A stretch of 64,000 nt of DNA from Halothiobacillus sp. (lineage in GTDB: Bacteria; Pseudomonadota; Gammaproteobacteria; Halothiobacillales; Halothiobacillaceae): contig JAGDVP010000022.1 in NCBI GenBank assembly GCA_023255735.1, positions 24,851-88,850 on the forward strand, written 5' to 3'. The notes under the pieces were generated by a model that was given only the letters and a program-made list of their open reading frames with translations, searched no databases and was not told where the DNA came from. The position numbers and the translations under genes are program-made. Every line of letters starts with the position of its first letter. The stretch's first letter is position 1. This document shows, piece after piece, positions 1-7,771 of the stretch.

Positions 1-436
1 GCCCCGTGCGAGAGCTGGCTTGCGTGTTGGTACCGGTTTTAACTAAAAAGCGGTAGTAATAGTGCGTGCCCGGCTGCAACCCGGCCACTTTCACCCGCAA
101 GCAATGATCGTGCTTGGCGGCGGCCATCAAACCATCCACATCTACCAGCACGCTGGCAAAATCAGCCGTAGGGCTTACCTGAAGCCGCAGCGTGCCATCG
201 GTGTTGGCATCCAAACCGCCCAATCGCGTCCAGAGAATCATCGAATTCGGTTTGGGATCACCCGAGGCAACCGATTGCGGAAAACGGGTTGCATCTATGG
301 TGATGGAGGTGGTTGGTGCATCGTTCGAACCGCCACAGGCCTGCAAAGCCACGGCTGCCGCCGTCACGGTGACTAATTTAAGAAACTGCCGCCGACCGGC
401 CACTAAAATGTCTTCGGAACCATTGCGCGCGCTCAT
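1..436 (-). CDS. PhoD-like alkaline phosphatase/phosphodiesterase, N-terminal part (cut by window edge)
   Basis: Reading leftward from the ATG at 434-436 gives an open frame that runs off the window. The N-terminus has a twin-arginine motif (GRRQFLK), a hydrophobic stretch and a lipobox-like LQAC followed by GGS, so the product is probably Tat-exported and may be lipid-anchored. It continues into FPQSVASGDPKPNSMILWTR, typical of the N-terminal domain of PhoD-family phosphatases, and then an Ig-like section ending near GTHYYYRFLVKTG. A Shine-Dalgarno-like AGGA lies 4-5 bases before the start. PhoD enzymes are Ca/Fe-dependent periplasmic phosphomonoesterases or diesterases; the catalytic domain is outside the window, so activity cannot be judged. 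I saw no Pho box in the 210 bases upstream. Confidence 0.85.
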   Translation of the reverse strand, partial: MSARNGSEDILVAGRRQFLKLVTVTAAAVALQACGGSNDAPTTSITIDATRFPQSVASGDPKPNSMILWTRLGGLDANTDGTLRLQVSPTADFASVLVDVDGLMAAAKHDHCLRVKVAGLQPGTHYYYRFLVKTGTNTQASSRTG

Positions 437-646
437 AAAATCCTGCCTTTTAATATGCTTTTAAAACGCATTCAGACTAAAGCGGCTTTATGACTCTTTC
501 ATGGCGCAGGGGAACTTGCCGCCGACAATCTTTCTCTACCCACTGTGTGTTTATGGGTGTTTTTTATGCGTGTTTTCCGGGTGCTTTTTTCAAGCACTTT
601 TTTCAAGCACTTTTTTCCTGCCGTGATTATTTAAGGATGTGAAATT
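437..646. other. Divergent intergenic region between phoD-like and ABM genes
   Basis: This stretch separates two divergent genes and must hold both promoters. No clear sigma-70 pair, Pho box or RNA gene is visible. Its one notable feature is a short tandem repeat with a hairpin at 581-616, listed separately. Confidence 0.5.
581..616 (+). repeat. 13-bp tandem repeat forming a hairpin plus T-tract
   Basis: The unit TTTTTTCAAGCAC occurs twice head-to-tail (585-597 and 598-610) and is followed by a further TTTTTT. The preceding GTGC makes GTGCTT-ttttc-AAGCAC (581-597) a perfect 6-bp stem followed by six Ts, which looks like a short intrinsic terminator or attenuator. It lies 30 bases before the ABM gene on the same strand and no + strand gene precedes it in the window, so attenuation of the ABM transcript or simple slippage are both possible. 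Confidence 0.5.
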
Positions 647-973
647 ATGTATGTTGTAGCAAACCGCGTGCCCGTCGCTGCCGAATGGCGTGAACAATTT
701 GAGATGCGTTTTCGCGCCCGGGCAGGCCAAGTTGATCGGCAGCCAGGGTTCGTGCGCATGGAAATTTTGCGCCCAGAGGCCGACGATGGGGTTTATGTGG
801 TGCTCACCCATTGGCAAGATAAAGCCGCCTTTGAAGGCTGGATTGGTAGCCCCGATTTCCGCGCGGCACACAGCAACCCCCTACCCAAAGAGGCCTTTAC
901 GGGGCCTGGGCAAATCGAACGCCATGAGGTGGTGATTTCAAGCGAAACCGAAACCGGCACCGGCGCAAACTAA
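647..973 (+). CDS. Antibiotic biosynthesis monooxygenase (ABM) domain protein
   Basis: The 108-residue product has the ABM ferredoxin-like fold signature: an N-terminal beta strand (MYVVANRVPV), a helix with FEMRFRARAG, the QPGFVRMEILRP strand, then VYVVLTHWQDKAAFEGWIGSPDFRAAH. This W-x-(D/S)-x2-A-(F/Y)-x2-W pattern is typical of small ABM dimers, including IsdG/HmoB-type haem-degrading enzymes and quinol monooxygenases. Substrate cannot be assigned. AAGGATG lies just upstream of the ATG as ribosome binding site. Its stop codon overlaps by four bases the stop of the convergent TonB receptor gene. An iron/haem role is possible from family knowledge but is not shown here. Confidence 0.75.
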   Translation: MYVVANRVPVAAEWREQFEMRFRARAGQVDRQPGFVRMEILRPEADDGVYVVLTHWQDKAAFEGWIGSPDFRAAHSNPLPKEAFTGPGQIERHEVVISSETETGTGAN

Positions 974-3045
974 AACAGCAATTGCACGCCCGCTGCCAGT
1001 GAACGGCCCGGTTTAGGTGCCAGCAAGCGCATGGAATCGATACTGCTCGCCACATAGGCCGTGCGGTCGGTTAGGTTATTGAGCGATACATACCATTGCC
1101 CCGCCACAGCGCCGCCGCCAAAGGGCGGGGTGAATTGGCGGGTGAGCTTCACATTCACCAGCACATAACCCGGGGTTGCGCCGGCGGCATCATTGGCAGG
1201 CACACGGGTTTGGCGAGCAGCCATTGGGGCATCGAGTTGTGCTGTCCACAAATCATGCCGCCAAATCAAGGCAGGCGTCACGGTGAGTGGCGCTATGCGC
1301 GGTAAGGGCTCGCCTTGAGTTAAGTTTTCTGCACGCACCGCATTGGCGACCAGCCGAAAATCTACCGAGTGCGCACTTTGCGCCAATACCGGCCACAAGC
1401 CGCTGAATTCAAGCCCGGTTAGCCGCGCGCGCACGCCGGTGTAATTGTATTGCGGCAAGGCATCTGGGGTTGAACACGATTGGATATTGCCCACACCATC
1501 ACGGCATAAGCTTGTGCCGAGCAAACCAATATAGTTTTGATAATCACTTAAATAGGCCGTGGCGGAAAATTTTGCGGCTGCCCGCTGCCATTTAAGCCCG
1601 GCTTCCACGGTATTACTGCGCTCGGTTTTAAGATTCGGATCGCCCAATTCATAAGCGCCTGTGGCATCGTGCGGGCCGTTAGCATAGAGCTCATCAAATG
1701 CGGGTGCCCGTTCATTATGCGAAAGTTGGGCAATCACCGACCATTCGGGATGAAACTGGTAGGCCGCACTCAGTGATGCACTCATTGGAGTGGATTGATG
1801 CGCGCTGGGGGCACCAAAGCGCGCCACACCTAAATTGCCCGCGCCATCGGAGGCCACGCGCACCCGCTCAACCCGCCCACCCACACTATAAGACCAAGCG
1901 CCGCTGGCACCCTTGCCCACCGCAAACCCACCCAAATTGCGGGTGTGGGTTTGCGGCAAGAACGATTCATCGCCTAGGGCTGAAAAATCAAACTGCTTAT
2001 ATTGCAAACCATACGTCCAATCGAGCCCCAACGCGGTGCTATCTAGCGCCAAGCGGAAGCTATTACCTTTGTTTAAAAATGTGGTTGCTGGCGTGCCGTT
2101 ATTAAGTTCCTGATGTTCGTAATTGGTGTGATTTGCCTCAAGCGTGATCTGGCGCACAAAACCCGGCATATTGCGTTGCTGCGCTTTAAGATTGATTGTG
2201 GTGGAACGCATATCAATTGTGGTCACAGGATCAATCACCACGCCATAAATATCTCGGCTCTGGCCAATCGACACACCCACGCTCGTATCTGCGCCGGTGT
2301 AACTCAAACCCAACGTGCCGCCGCGCTGGCGGCTGGCCGAGTTTCGAATTGTTCCATCCGCCAGCGATTGCCCAGAAAACCCACCCGGCGCACGATAATT
2401 GCCCGCATTTTGCAAGAAGCCATCAAAATGCAGCGCATACAAGCCATTACCCGCATCGACCGATGCCGCGCCCGAGGTTTCTTTAGCCCCCGTGTTGCCT
2501 TGCGTTTGCACCCGCCCGGTCACACCATTTACCGGCTGCATCGCAATCGCATCATTCTCGGTTCTGATAATGCCGCCCGCCGCGCCGCCGCTATACAGCA
2601 AGGCTTGCGGTCCGCGCAAAATTTCCACCTTATTTAACGAGAGGGGATTAATCGGCGCATTGTGATCGTAGCTTACCGCCGAGGCATCCAGCGCGGGCAA
2701 GCCGTTGGTAAAAATCCCGACCCGATGCGCATCCAGCCCCCGAATCACGGGACGGTTGCTGTTTGGACCATACCAAGTGGAACTGACCCCCGGCAAGCCA
2801 TCGAGCAAGGCGCCCAAAGTGCCGGCATCTTGCTTCTCAAATAATGCAGGCCCTTCAAGCACTTGGGTCGGCGCACCCGGCAAGCCGATCACCTCTGGCG
2901 GGGCGGTAATTGCAACCGAGCCTAAATTATTTTCACTCACCGAATCGGCGTCCGCGTGAGTTGCGGCACCCAACAAAATGAAGGCAATCAGCAAAGTTTT
3001 GCGTCGAACGGCCATATCTATAGTTTTAGGGGCTATTTTGCTCAT
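970..3045 (-). CDS. TonB-dependent outer-membrane receptor, ZnuD-like
   Basis: About 691 residues. A signal peptide (VRRKTLLIAFILLGAATHADA) precedes a possible TonB box (SVAITAP) and a plug domain with LLDGLPGVSSTWYGPNSNRP, VIRGLDAHRVGI and VEILRGPQALLYSGGAAGGI, a wording characteristic of the ZnuD family of zinc receptors. The rest reads as a 22-strand barrel with alternating strands, the typical YELGDPNLKTERS segment, and a terminal aromatic residue (LLF). I chose the ATG at 3045 because the longer frame starts with TTG; a GAG sits eight bases upstream. A third candidate is the ATG at 3015. A perfect GTTAT-N3-ATAAC site 50 bases upstream supports zinc repression by Zur. Haem or another substrate remains possible. 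Confidence 0.85.
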   Translation of the reverse strand: MSKIAPKTIDMAVRRKTLLIAFILLGAATHADADSVSENNLGSVAITAPPEVIGLPGAPTQVLEGPALFEKQDAGTLGALLDGLPGVSSTWYGPNSNRPVIRGLDAHRVGIFTNGLPALDASAVSYDHNAPINPLSLNKVEILRGPQALLYSGGAAGGIIRTENDAIAMQPVNGVTGRVQTQGNTGAKETSGAASVDAGNGLYALHFDGFLQNAGNYRAPGGFSGQSLADGTIRNSASRQRGGTLGLSYTGADTSVGVSIGQSRDIYGVVIDPVTTIDMRSTTINLKAQQRNMPGFVRQITLEANHTNYEHQELNNGTPATTFLNKGNSFRLALDSTALGLDWTYGLQYKQFDFSALGDESFLPQTHTRNLGGFAVGKGASGAWSYSVGGRVERVRVASDGAGNLGVARFGAPSAHQSTPMSASLSAAYQFHPEWSVIAQLSHNERAPAFDELYANGPHDATGAYELGDPNLKTERSNTVEAGLKWQRAAAKFSATAYLSDYQNYIGLLGTSLCRDGVGNIQSCSTPDALPQYNYTGVRARLTGLEFSGLWPVLAQSAHSVDFRLVANAVRAENLTQGEPLPRIAPLTVTPALIWRHDLWTAQLDAPMAARQTRVPANDAAGATPGYVLVNVKLTRQFTPPFGGGAVAGQWYVSLNNLTDRTAYVASSIDSMRLLAPKPGRSLAAGVQLLF

Positions 3046-3295
3046 GTGATTACTCAAAAAAAGGCAGGAAATCCCCGGAAGGCAGGGTTTTGACTGTTAT
3101 AACATAACATTTATCAGCACCCGCTCTCATTTCATCTATCAATCCTATATCGATATATTTAATAGCAACTAAATTTATCGGCTATTAAGTATGCAAACAT
3201 ATATTTTTATCATGAATCATAAAAAATTTGAATAATCACCCAATACCCTATAAGTTTAGTAGGTCATTTTTGCCCTACCCCGTCTGGAGATCTTC
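3046..3295. promoter_or_regulatory. Divergent control region of the TonB receptor and an exported protein
   Basis: An AT-rich 250-base region between divergent genes. It contains the Zur-like site at 3095-3109 and a perfect AT-rich palindrome TATATCGATATA at 3146-3157. The right-hand gene has GGAG six bases before its ATG. Because the region is shared, the Zur-like site could affect both genes, though it lies nearer the receptor. Confidence 0.55.
3095..3109. promoter_or_regulatory. Zur-like operator upstream of TonB receptor
   Basis: TGTTAT-AAC-ATAACA is a perfect 6-3-6 inverted repeat that matches the GTTAT-N3-ATAAC core of gammaproteobacterial Zur boxes. Sixteen bases (GTTATAACATAACATT, 3096-3111) recur exactly at 45307-45322 in front of another outer-membrane protein gene. 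Zur binding is inferred from the match to the consensus. Confidence 0.75.
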
Positions 3296-3997
3296 ATGAA
3301 ACGTTTATTGATTGCCGCCACCCTGTTTGCCACCGCCCTGCCCGTTTTTGCCGATGAACCTAAGCCCTTAACCTTAGGCGAGCAATTTATCGTGCGCGCT
3401 TATGCCGGCCAACTTGAAGGCTTGGCACTGAACAACGTGGTGAAAGCCAACACCTTAGGCATCGCCGTGAACGACAGCACCATTTGTGTCGCCTTAGCCA
3501 GTGCCATGGCCGGTGAATTTGTATCGCACAATAAAGCCGATGGCCTCGCCGACAAAAATGAAAACCCTGAGCGCCGCCTAGACATCGTGGCCTTTAACAA
3601 GCCCGATTCTGCCGCGTTTGCCGCCCAGCAGTTCAAAAACAAAGATGCCATTGCGCTGGTATTCGGCGGCCAATTGAGCAGTGAAGAAAACGCCAAAGAA
3701 GTGAAAATGCTGCTGGCTGATTTAGCCAAAGAAAACTACAAAGGCGCATTGTTTCTGCATTTAACCGTCTTCGGCATGAAATGGGTCGAAATGGCGGCCA
3801 ATGAAGATAAAGCCATCGGCACTTGGCTGGCCGGCAAAGACAACATTTTCGCCCTAGCGGTCGACCCCAAAGAGAAAAAAGGCATGGTTAACCAAGTCAG
3901 CTATAAAGATGGTAAACAAACCGTTACGGGTGCAGTATTCACCACTGATTTAAACAATGGCTTTTTAAGCCTGTTTACCCGCCGCTTACTGAAATAA
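3296..3997 (+). CDS. Exported protein of unknown function
   Basis: 233 residues. It opens with a clear Sec signal peptide (MKRLLIAATLFATALPVFA, cleavage after VFA) so the product is periplasmic. The mature part is mixed alpha/beta with several charged helices and VALASAMAGEF, ALVFGGQLSSEENAKEVKMLL and GALFLHLTVFGMKWVEMAA; no family motif is recognised. A lone Cys occurs near residue 64. GGAG lies six bases before the ATG. The gene is divergent from the ZnuD-like receptor and shares its control region, which hints at a link to metal supply, but that is inference. It is followed by a good hairpin-T terminator and therefore is monocistronic. Confidence 0.8.
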   Translation: MKRLLIAATLFATALPVFADEPKPLTLGEQFIVRAYAGQLEGLALNNVVKANTLGIAVNDSTICVALASAMAGEFVSHNKADGLADKNENPERRLDIVAFNKPDSAAFAAQQFKNKDAIALVFGGQLSSEENAKEVKMLLADLAKENYKGALFLHLTVFGMKWVEMAANEDKAIGTWLAGKDNIFALAVDPKEKKGMVNQVSYKDGKQTVTGAVFTTDLNNGFLSLFTRRLLK

Positions 3998-4006
3998 GCG
4001 TTCGCT

Positions 4007-4068
4007 GGTGTACTCATCGCGCTGAGTACACCGCAAATAACAACCGCCCAACTGGGCGGTTTTTGTTT
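4007..4068 (+). terminator. Tandem hairpin / intrinsic terminator after exported protein gene
   Basis: Two hairpins follow the stop codon. The first is GGTGTACTCA-tcgcgc-TGAGTACACC (4007-4032), a perfect 10-bp stem. The second is ACCGCCC-aact-GGGCGGT (4043-4060) followed by TTTTGTTT, a classical Rho-independent terminator. Confidence 0.85.
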
Positions 4069-4115
4069 GGGCTATCGGTTAGCCAATACCCCAAAGGTGC
4101 TCGGTTAATCGCCTA

Positions 4116-4655
4116 TTAAGGCGTTGGCACGCCATTACCAATCACCCCGCCCAACACGCCGCCAATGGCGGTTCCCATTAAGGTACCGCTTGTTTTATCC
4201 CCTTTTTTACTGAGATAGTGCCCAGCCAGCGCGCCCACGCCCGCACCCACTATCGCCCCCGCCACGGGATTACCTTGAACGCTTTGATCGGGCGATGCGT
4301 ATCCTTGCTGATATTGAGGGGCGGATTGGTATTGGTCATAGCCTGAATTTTGTGGGTATTGTTGATACCGAGTTTGATATTGGGGTTCGTATTGAGGTTG
4401 ATATTGGGACTGATATTGCACATAGCGGGGTGGCGTTTGATAACCACTTTGCGCGTAAGGCTGATAACTTTGATATTGCGGCGCACGCCCTGAATATTGC
4501 CCCTGATAAGGAATTGGCGCACAGCCGCTGGCCAAAACGATTGATGCCACCAATACAGCGCTCAGCGCGACTCTACGGGTGGGCGTTGCCCGCTTGTCGC
4601 TTGGGGATGCAAAAAGCGGCATCGAATCCGCCACAATTTTTTTATTTTTTAACAT
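4116..4655 (-). CDS. Glycine-zipper lipoprotein with Tyr/Gln-rich region
   Basis: About 179 residues from the ATG at 4655; the open frame continues upstream to 4745, but the upstream part does not look like protein and an AGGA lies 11 bases before 4655. The N-terminus has a charged stretch, a hydrophobic helix (VALSAVLVASIVLASGC) and a lipobox (LASGC), so it is predicted to be an outer-membrane or inner-membrane lipoprotein. Residues roughly 50-125 are a low-complexity run of YQ, YQPQ and YEPQYQ repeats. The C-terminal part is a glycine zipper (GAIVGAGVGALAGHYLSKKG and GTLMGTAIGGVLGGVIG), as in SlyB/OsmB/17-kDa-antigen proteins. Its function in envelope stability is inferred from that family. 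The DNA coding for the YQ run is itself repetitive. Confidence 0.75.
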   Translation of the reverse strand: MLKNKKIVADSMPLFASPSDKRATPTRRVALSAVLVASIVLASGCAPIPYQGQYSGRAPQYQSYQPYAQSGYQTPPRYVQYQSQYQPQYEPQYQTRYQQYPQNSGYDQYQSAPQYQQGYASPDQSVQGNPVAGAIVGAGVGALAGHYLSKKGDKTSGTLMGTAIGGVLGGVIGNGVPTP

Positions 4656-4928
4656 GATGCTCAATTTCCTAATAGAGGGGTTAAACACATCGTCGTAGGG
4701 CATACCATACGCGGCAAAGGCCTTAAAAAGTGGCCTTAATGCCATGAAAACAGAATAAATTTTGTAAACCTTTTGTATCTAAAATAATACGTTTTTAACA
4801 GATGGGCAGATCCGTCTTTAACCGCACTGGCTCGCGCAGCGCACAGTAAAGCCATGCGCGGCCGCCTTCAGGTTGAAATATCGTACTAATCTAGTACACT
4901 TTAATTGAATTAAGAATTGAGCGCCGCC
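4656..4928. promoter_or_regulatory. Control region of the SUF operon
   Basis: The region between the lipoprotein gene and sufR. It holds the Rrf2-type palindrome at 4883-4897 and a plausible -35 TTGAAA (4873-4878) with TACACT (4894-4899) as -10, although the 15-base spacing is short. The palindrome would overlap this promoter, fitting a repressor site. Nothing else recognisable. Confidence 0.5.
4883..4897. promoter_or_regulatory. Palindrome, likely operator for the Rrf2 regulator of SUF genes
   Basis: GTACTA-ATC-TAGTAC is a perfect 6-3-6 inverted repeat 31 bases before the sufR start codon. Rrf2-family Fe-S regulators usually bind dyads of about this size and autoregulate. Binding here is inferred from position and symmetry. 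Confidence 0.6.
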
Positions 4929-5435
4929 ATGTTAAAAATTAGCCGAATGAGTGATTACGCCATCGTGCTGCTAACCGCGCTGGCTCGAAATGAAACAAAG
5001 CAATGCACGGCTCGCGCGCTCGCTGAAATGACGGGTTTAACCTTACCCTCGGTAGGCAAATTGCTCAAAACGTTATCGGCGCAGGGTTTGCTCAGCTCAC
5101 AACAAGGCCGGCATGGGGGGTATCGATTAGCGCGCAGCGCACACGCCATAAGCTTGGCTCACATTGTAGAAGCCATTGATGGCCCCATTGCGATGACCAA
5201 TTGTTTCGATGCCAGCCACGATTGCGGCCTTGAGACCCATTGCGCCGTGCGCCCCCATTGGCAAGCCATTAACCAAGGCCTGCACCGTTTGCTGGACGAA
5301 ATTACCTTAGCCCGCTTGATTGAGCCGGCGGCGCCACCTCCGATGTTGGCGGTACCGGTGTGGTTTAAAAAGCCCATGCACAGTGGCGAGCAGGGCAAAA
5401 ATGCGCCAAAGCCCGCACCGCTTAAGGCCAAATAG
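4929..5435 (+). CDS. sufR: Rrf2-family transcriptional regulator of the SUF operon
   Basis: About 168 residues from the ATG at 4929; an upstream TTG adds four residues but the family begins near MLKISRMSDYA. The N-terminal winged helix (SDYAIVLLTALARNE, LPSVGKLLKTLSAQGLLSSQ, GRHGGYRLAR) is typical Rrf2. Three cysteines in NCFDASHDCGLETHC match the [2Fe-2S]-ligand region of IscR/SUF-type Rrf2 proteins. The proline- and lysine-rich tail is unconserved. It is 60 bases upstream of sufB in the same direction and preceded by a perfect palindrome, so it is expected to repress the operon when holding a cluster. The symbol follows the SUF-linked Rrf2 group, not the unrelated cyanobacterial SufR. Confidence 0.88.
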   Translation: MLKISRMSDYAIVLLTALARNETKQCTARALAEMTGLTLPSVGKLLKTLSAQGLLSSQQGRHGGYRLARSAHAISLAHIVEAIDGPIAMTNCFDASHDCGLETHCAVRPHWQAINQGLHRLLDEITLARLIEPAAPPPMLAVPVWFKKPMHSGEQGKNAPKPAPLKAK

Positions 5436-5495
5436 CCGCCATGCGTTCCATCCATTCATTTATTCGGCACAGCCGCACTAATTAAGGCACCTTCC

Positions 5496-6962
5496 ATGAG
5501 CGAACAACACGAAATCGAAGCGCTGGTTTCCCGGGATTATCAATACGGCTTTGTGACTGATATTGAGCAGGAAATTATTCCGCCCGGCTTAAATGAGGAC
5601 GTGGTGCGGTTAATTTCCGCCAAGAAAAATGAGCCTGAATTCTTGCTGCAATGGCGGCTTGATGCTTATCGGCATTGGTTGACCATGACGCCCCCCACTT
5701 GGGCGCATGTGCATTACCCGCCGATTGATTATCAGGCTTTGTCTTATTATGCCGCGCCCAAAAGCGCATCAGAGCAGGCAGAAATTGATGCCAATCGCCC
5801 CAAGAGCTTAGATGAGGTAGATCCCAAATTACTGGAAATGTACGAAAAGCTGGGCATCCCGTTGCATGAGCGTGCTGCACTGGCGGGCGTCGCGGTTGAT
5901 GCGGTATTCGATAGCGTGTCTGTCACCACCACTTTTCGCGAAAAGCTGGCTGAAGTGGGGGTAATTTTCTGCTCATTTTCCGAGGCGGTGCATAGCCATC
6001 CCGAGCTTATAAAACAATATTTAGGCAGCGTGGTGCCCCCCGGCGATAACTATTATGCCGCGCTCAATTCGGCGGTGTTTTCCGATGGCTCATTTGTGTT
6101 TATTCCCAAAGGCGTGCGCTGCCCGATGGAGCTTTCCACCTATTTTCGCATTAACGCGCTAAATACTGGCCAGTTTGAACGCACGTTAATTGTGGCCGAA
6201 GAAGGCGCCCATGTGAGCTATTTAGAAGGCTGCACCGCCCCACAGCGCGATGAAAATCAACTCCATGCCGCCGTGGTGGAATTAGTGGCGCTGGATGATG
6301 CCACTATTAAATATTCCACCGTGCAAAACTGGTATCCCGGCGATGAGTTCGGTAAAGGCGGCATTTACAATTTTGTTACCAAACGCGGCGATGCGCGAGG
6401 CAATCGCTCAAAAATCACTTGGACACAAGTGGAAGCCGGCTCCGCTATTACCTGGAAATACCCGAGCTGCATTTTGCGCGGCGATGATTCCGTGGGCGAG
6501 TTTTACTCGGTTGCAGTCAGCAATAATTATCAGCAAGTGGATTCAGGCACCAAGATGATTCACTTAGGCAAACGCACGCGCAGCACAATTGTCTCCAAAA
6601 GCATTTCTGCCGGTCGCTCGCAAAATGCGTATCGCGGCTTGGTGCATATTGCCAAAGGGGCGGATGATGCCCGCAATTACACCCAGTGCGATGCCTTGCT
6701 GATTGGCGATCGCAACGGCGCGCATACCTTTCCGTATATTGAATCGAAAAATTCCAGCGCCCAAATTGAACACGAAGCCACCACGACCAAGGTGAGTGAT
6801 GACCAGATTTTTTACTTAAAATCACGCGGCATCACCGAAGAAAATGCCACCAACATGATTGTGAATGGCTTTTGCAAAGAAGTGTTTAACGAGCTACCGA
6901 TGGAGTTTGCGGTTGAAGCCCAAGCCTTGCTCGCCGTATCGCTTGAAGGCTCAGTGGGTTAA
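5496..6962 (+). CDS. sufB: Fe-S cluster assembly scaffold SufB
   Basis: 488 residues, the usual SufB length. It begins with the typical [27 protein letters not shown] segment and ends with the SufB/SufD core ([55 protein letters not shown]). SufB forms the SufBC2D complex that builds [4Fe-4S] clusters in the cytoplasm using sulfur supplied by SufS-SufE and ATP hydrolysis by SufC. AAGG lies about nine bases before the ATG. It is followed after 53 bases by sufC. Confidence 0.97.
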   Translation: MSEQHEIEALVSRDYQYGFVTDIEQEIIPPGLNEDVVRLISAKKNEPEFLLQWRLDAYRHWLTMTPPTWAHVHYPPIDYQALSYYAAPKSASEQAEIDANRPKSLDEVDPKLLEMYEKLGIPLHERAALAGVAVDAVFDSVSVTTTFREKLAEVGVIFCSFSEAVHSHPELIKQYLGSVVPPGDNYYAALNSAVFSDGSFVFIPKGVRCPMELSTYFRINALNTGQFERTLIVAEEGAHVSYLEGCTAPQRDENQLHAAVVELVALDDATIKYSTVQNWYPGDEFGKGGIYNFVTKRGDARGNRSKITWTQVEAGSAITWKYPSCILRGDDSVGEFYSVAVSNNYQQVDSGTKMIHLGKRTRSTIVSKSISAGRSQNAYRGLVHIAKGADDARNYTQCDALLIGDRNGAHTFPYIESKNSSAQIEHEATTTKVSDDQIFYLKSRGITEENATNMIVNGFCKEVFNELPMEFAVEAQALLAVSLEGSVG

Positions 6963-7015
6963 CCCTGCATGAACACGCTTCAACACCTCACCCTTATTTT
7001 TTAAGAGAACCGATC

Positions 7016-7771
7016 ATGAGCTTATTAGAAATCAAAAACTTGCACGCAAACATTGGGGATAAAGTCATTTTGCGCGGCATTAACCTCACTGTGAATGCCG
7101 GTGAAATACATGCCATCATGGGGCCCAATGGCTCGGGCAAAAGCACGCTGTGCCAAGTGCTGGGCGGGCGCGATGGGTTTGAGGTAACCGAAGGTTCGGT
7201 TCAATTTGATGGTATGAACTTGCTTGAAATGGCAACCGAAGATCGCGCCAATGCAGGCTTACTGCTCGGCTTTCAGCATCCGGTTGAAATTCCGGGTGTC
7301 AAAAATATCTATCTTCTAAAAGAATCACTTAATGCCCAGCGCAAGGCGCGGGGCTTGGGCGAACTTGATACTTTTGCTTTTATGAAACAAGTGCGTGAAC
7401 TCGTTAAATCTATGCAAATGGATGATGCGTTTTTGCATCGCGGCGTGAATGCGGGCTTTTCCGGCGGCGAGAAAAAACGCAACGAAATTCTGCAAATGCT
7501 GTTGCTCCAACCCAAGCTCGCGCTGCTGGATGAAACCGATTCGGGCTTAGATATCGACGCGCTTAAAATCGTATCCGAGGGTATTAATCGCCTGCGCGGC
7601 ACCGATCGCGGCATTGTCTTAGTGACCCATTATCAGCGCTTATTAAGCTATGTTGAGCCGGATTTTGTGCATATTTTATACAAAGGCCAAATCATTAAAT
7701 CGGGCGATAAATCGCTCGCCCTGCAACTCGAAGCCGAGGGCTATGAAGATATTTTAAAGGCGGCATCATGA
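7016..7771 (+). CDS. sufC: SUF system ATPase SufC
   Basis: 251 residues. An ABC-type ATPase with Walker A GPNGSGKST near residue 37, the SufC-specific Q-loop LGFQHPVEIPGV, signature FSGGEKKRNEI and Walker B LALLDETDSGLD. No membrane segments. It powers conformational change in the SufBC2D scaffold. AAGAGAACC precedes the ATG. Its stop overlaps the sufD start as ATGA, indicating translational coupling. Confidence 0.97.
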   Translation: MSLLEIKNLHANIGDKVILRGINLTVNAGEIHAIMGPNGSGKSTLCQVLGGRDGFEVTEGSVQFDGMNLLEMATEDRANAGLLLGFQHPVEIPGVKNIYLLKESLNAQRKARGLGELDTFAFMKQVRELVKSMQMDDAFLHRGVNAGFSGGEKKRNEILQMLLLQPKLALLDETDSGLDIDALKIVSEGINRLRGTDRGIVLVTHYQRLLSYVEPDFVHILYKGQIIKSGDKSLALQLEAEGYEDILKAAS

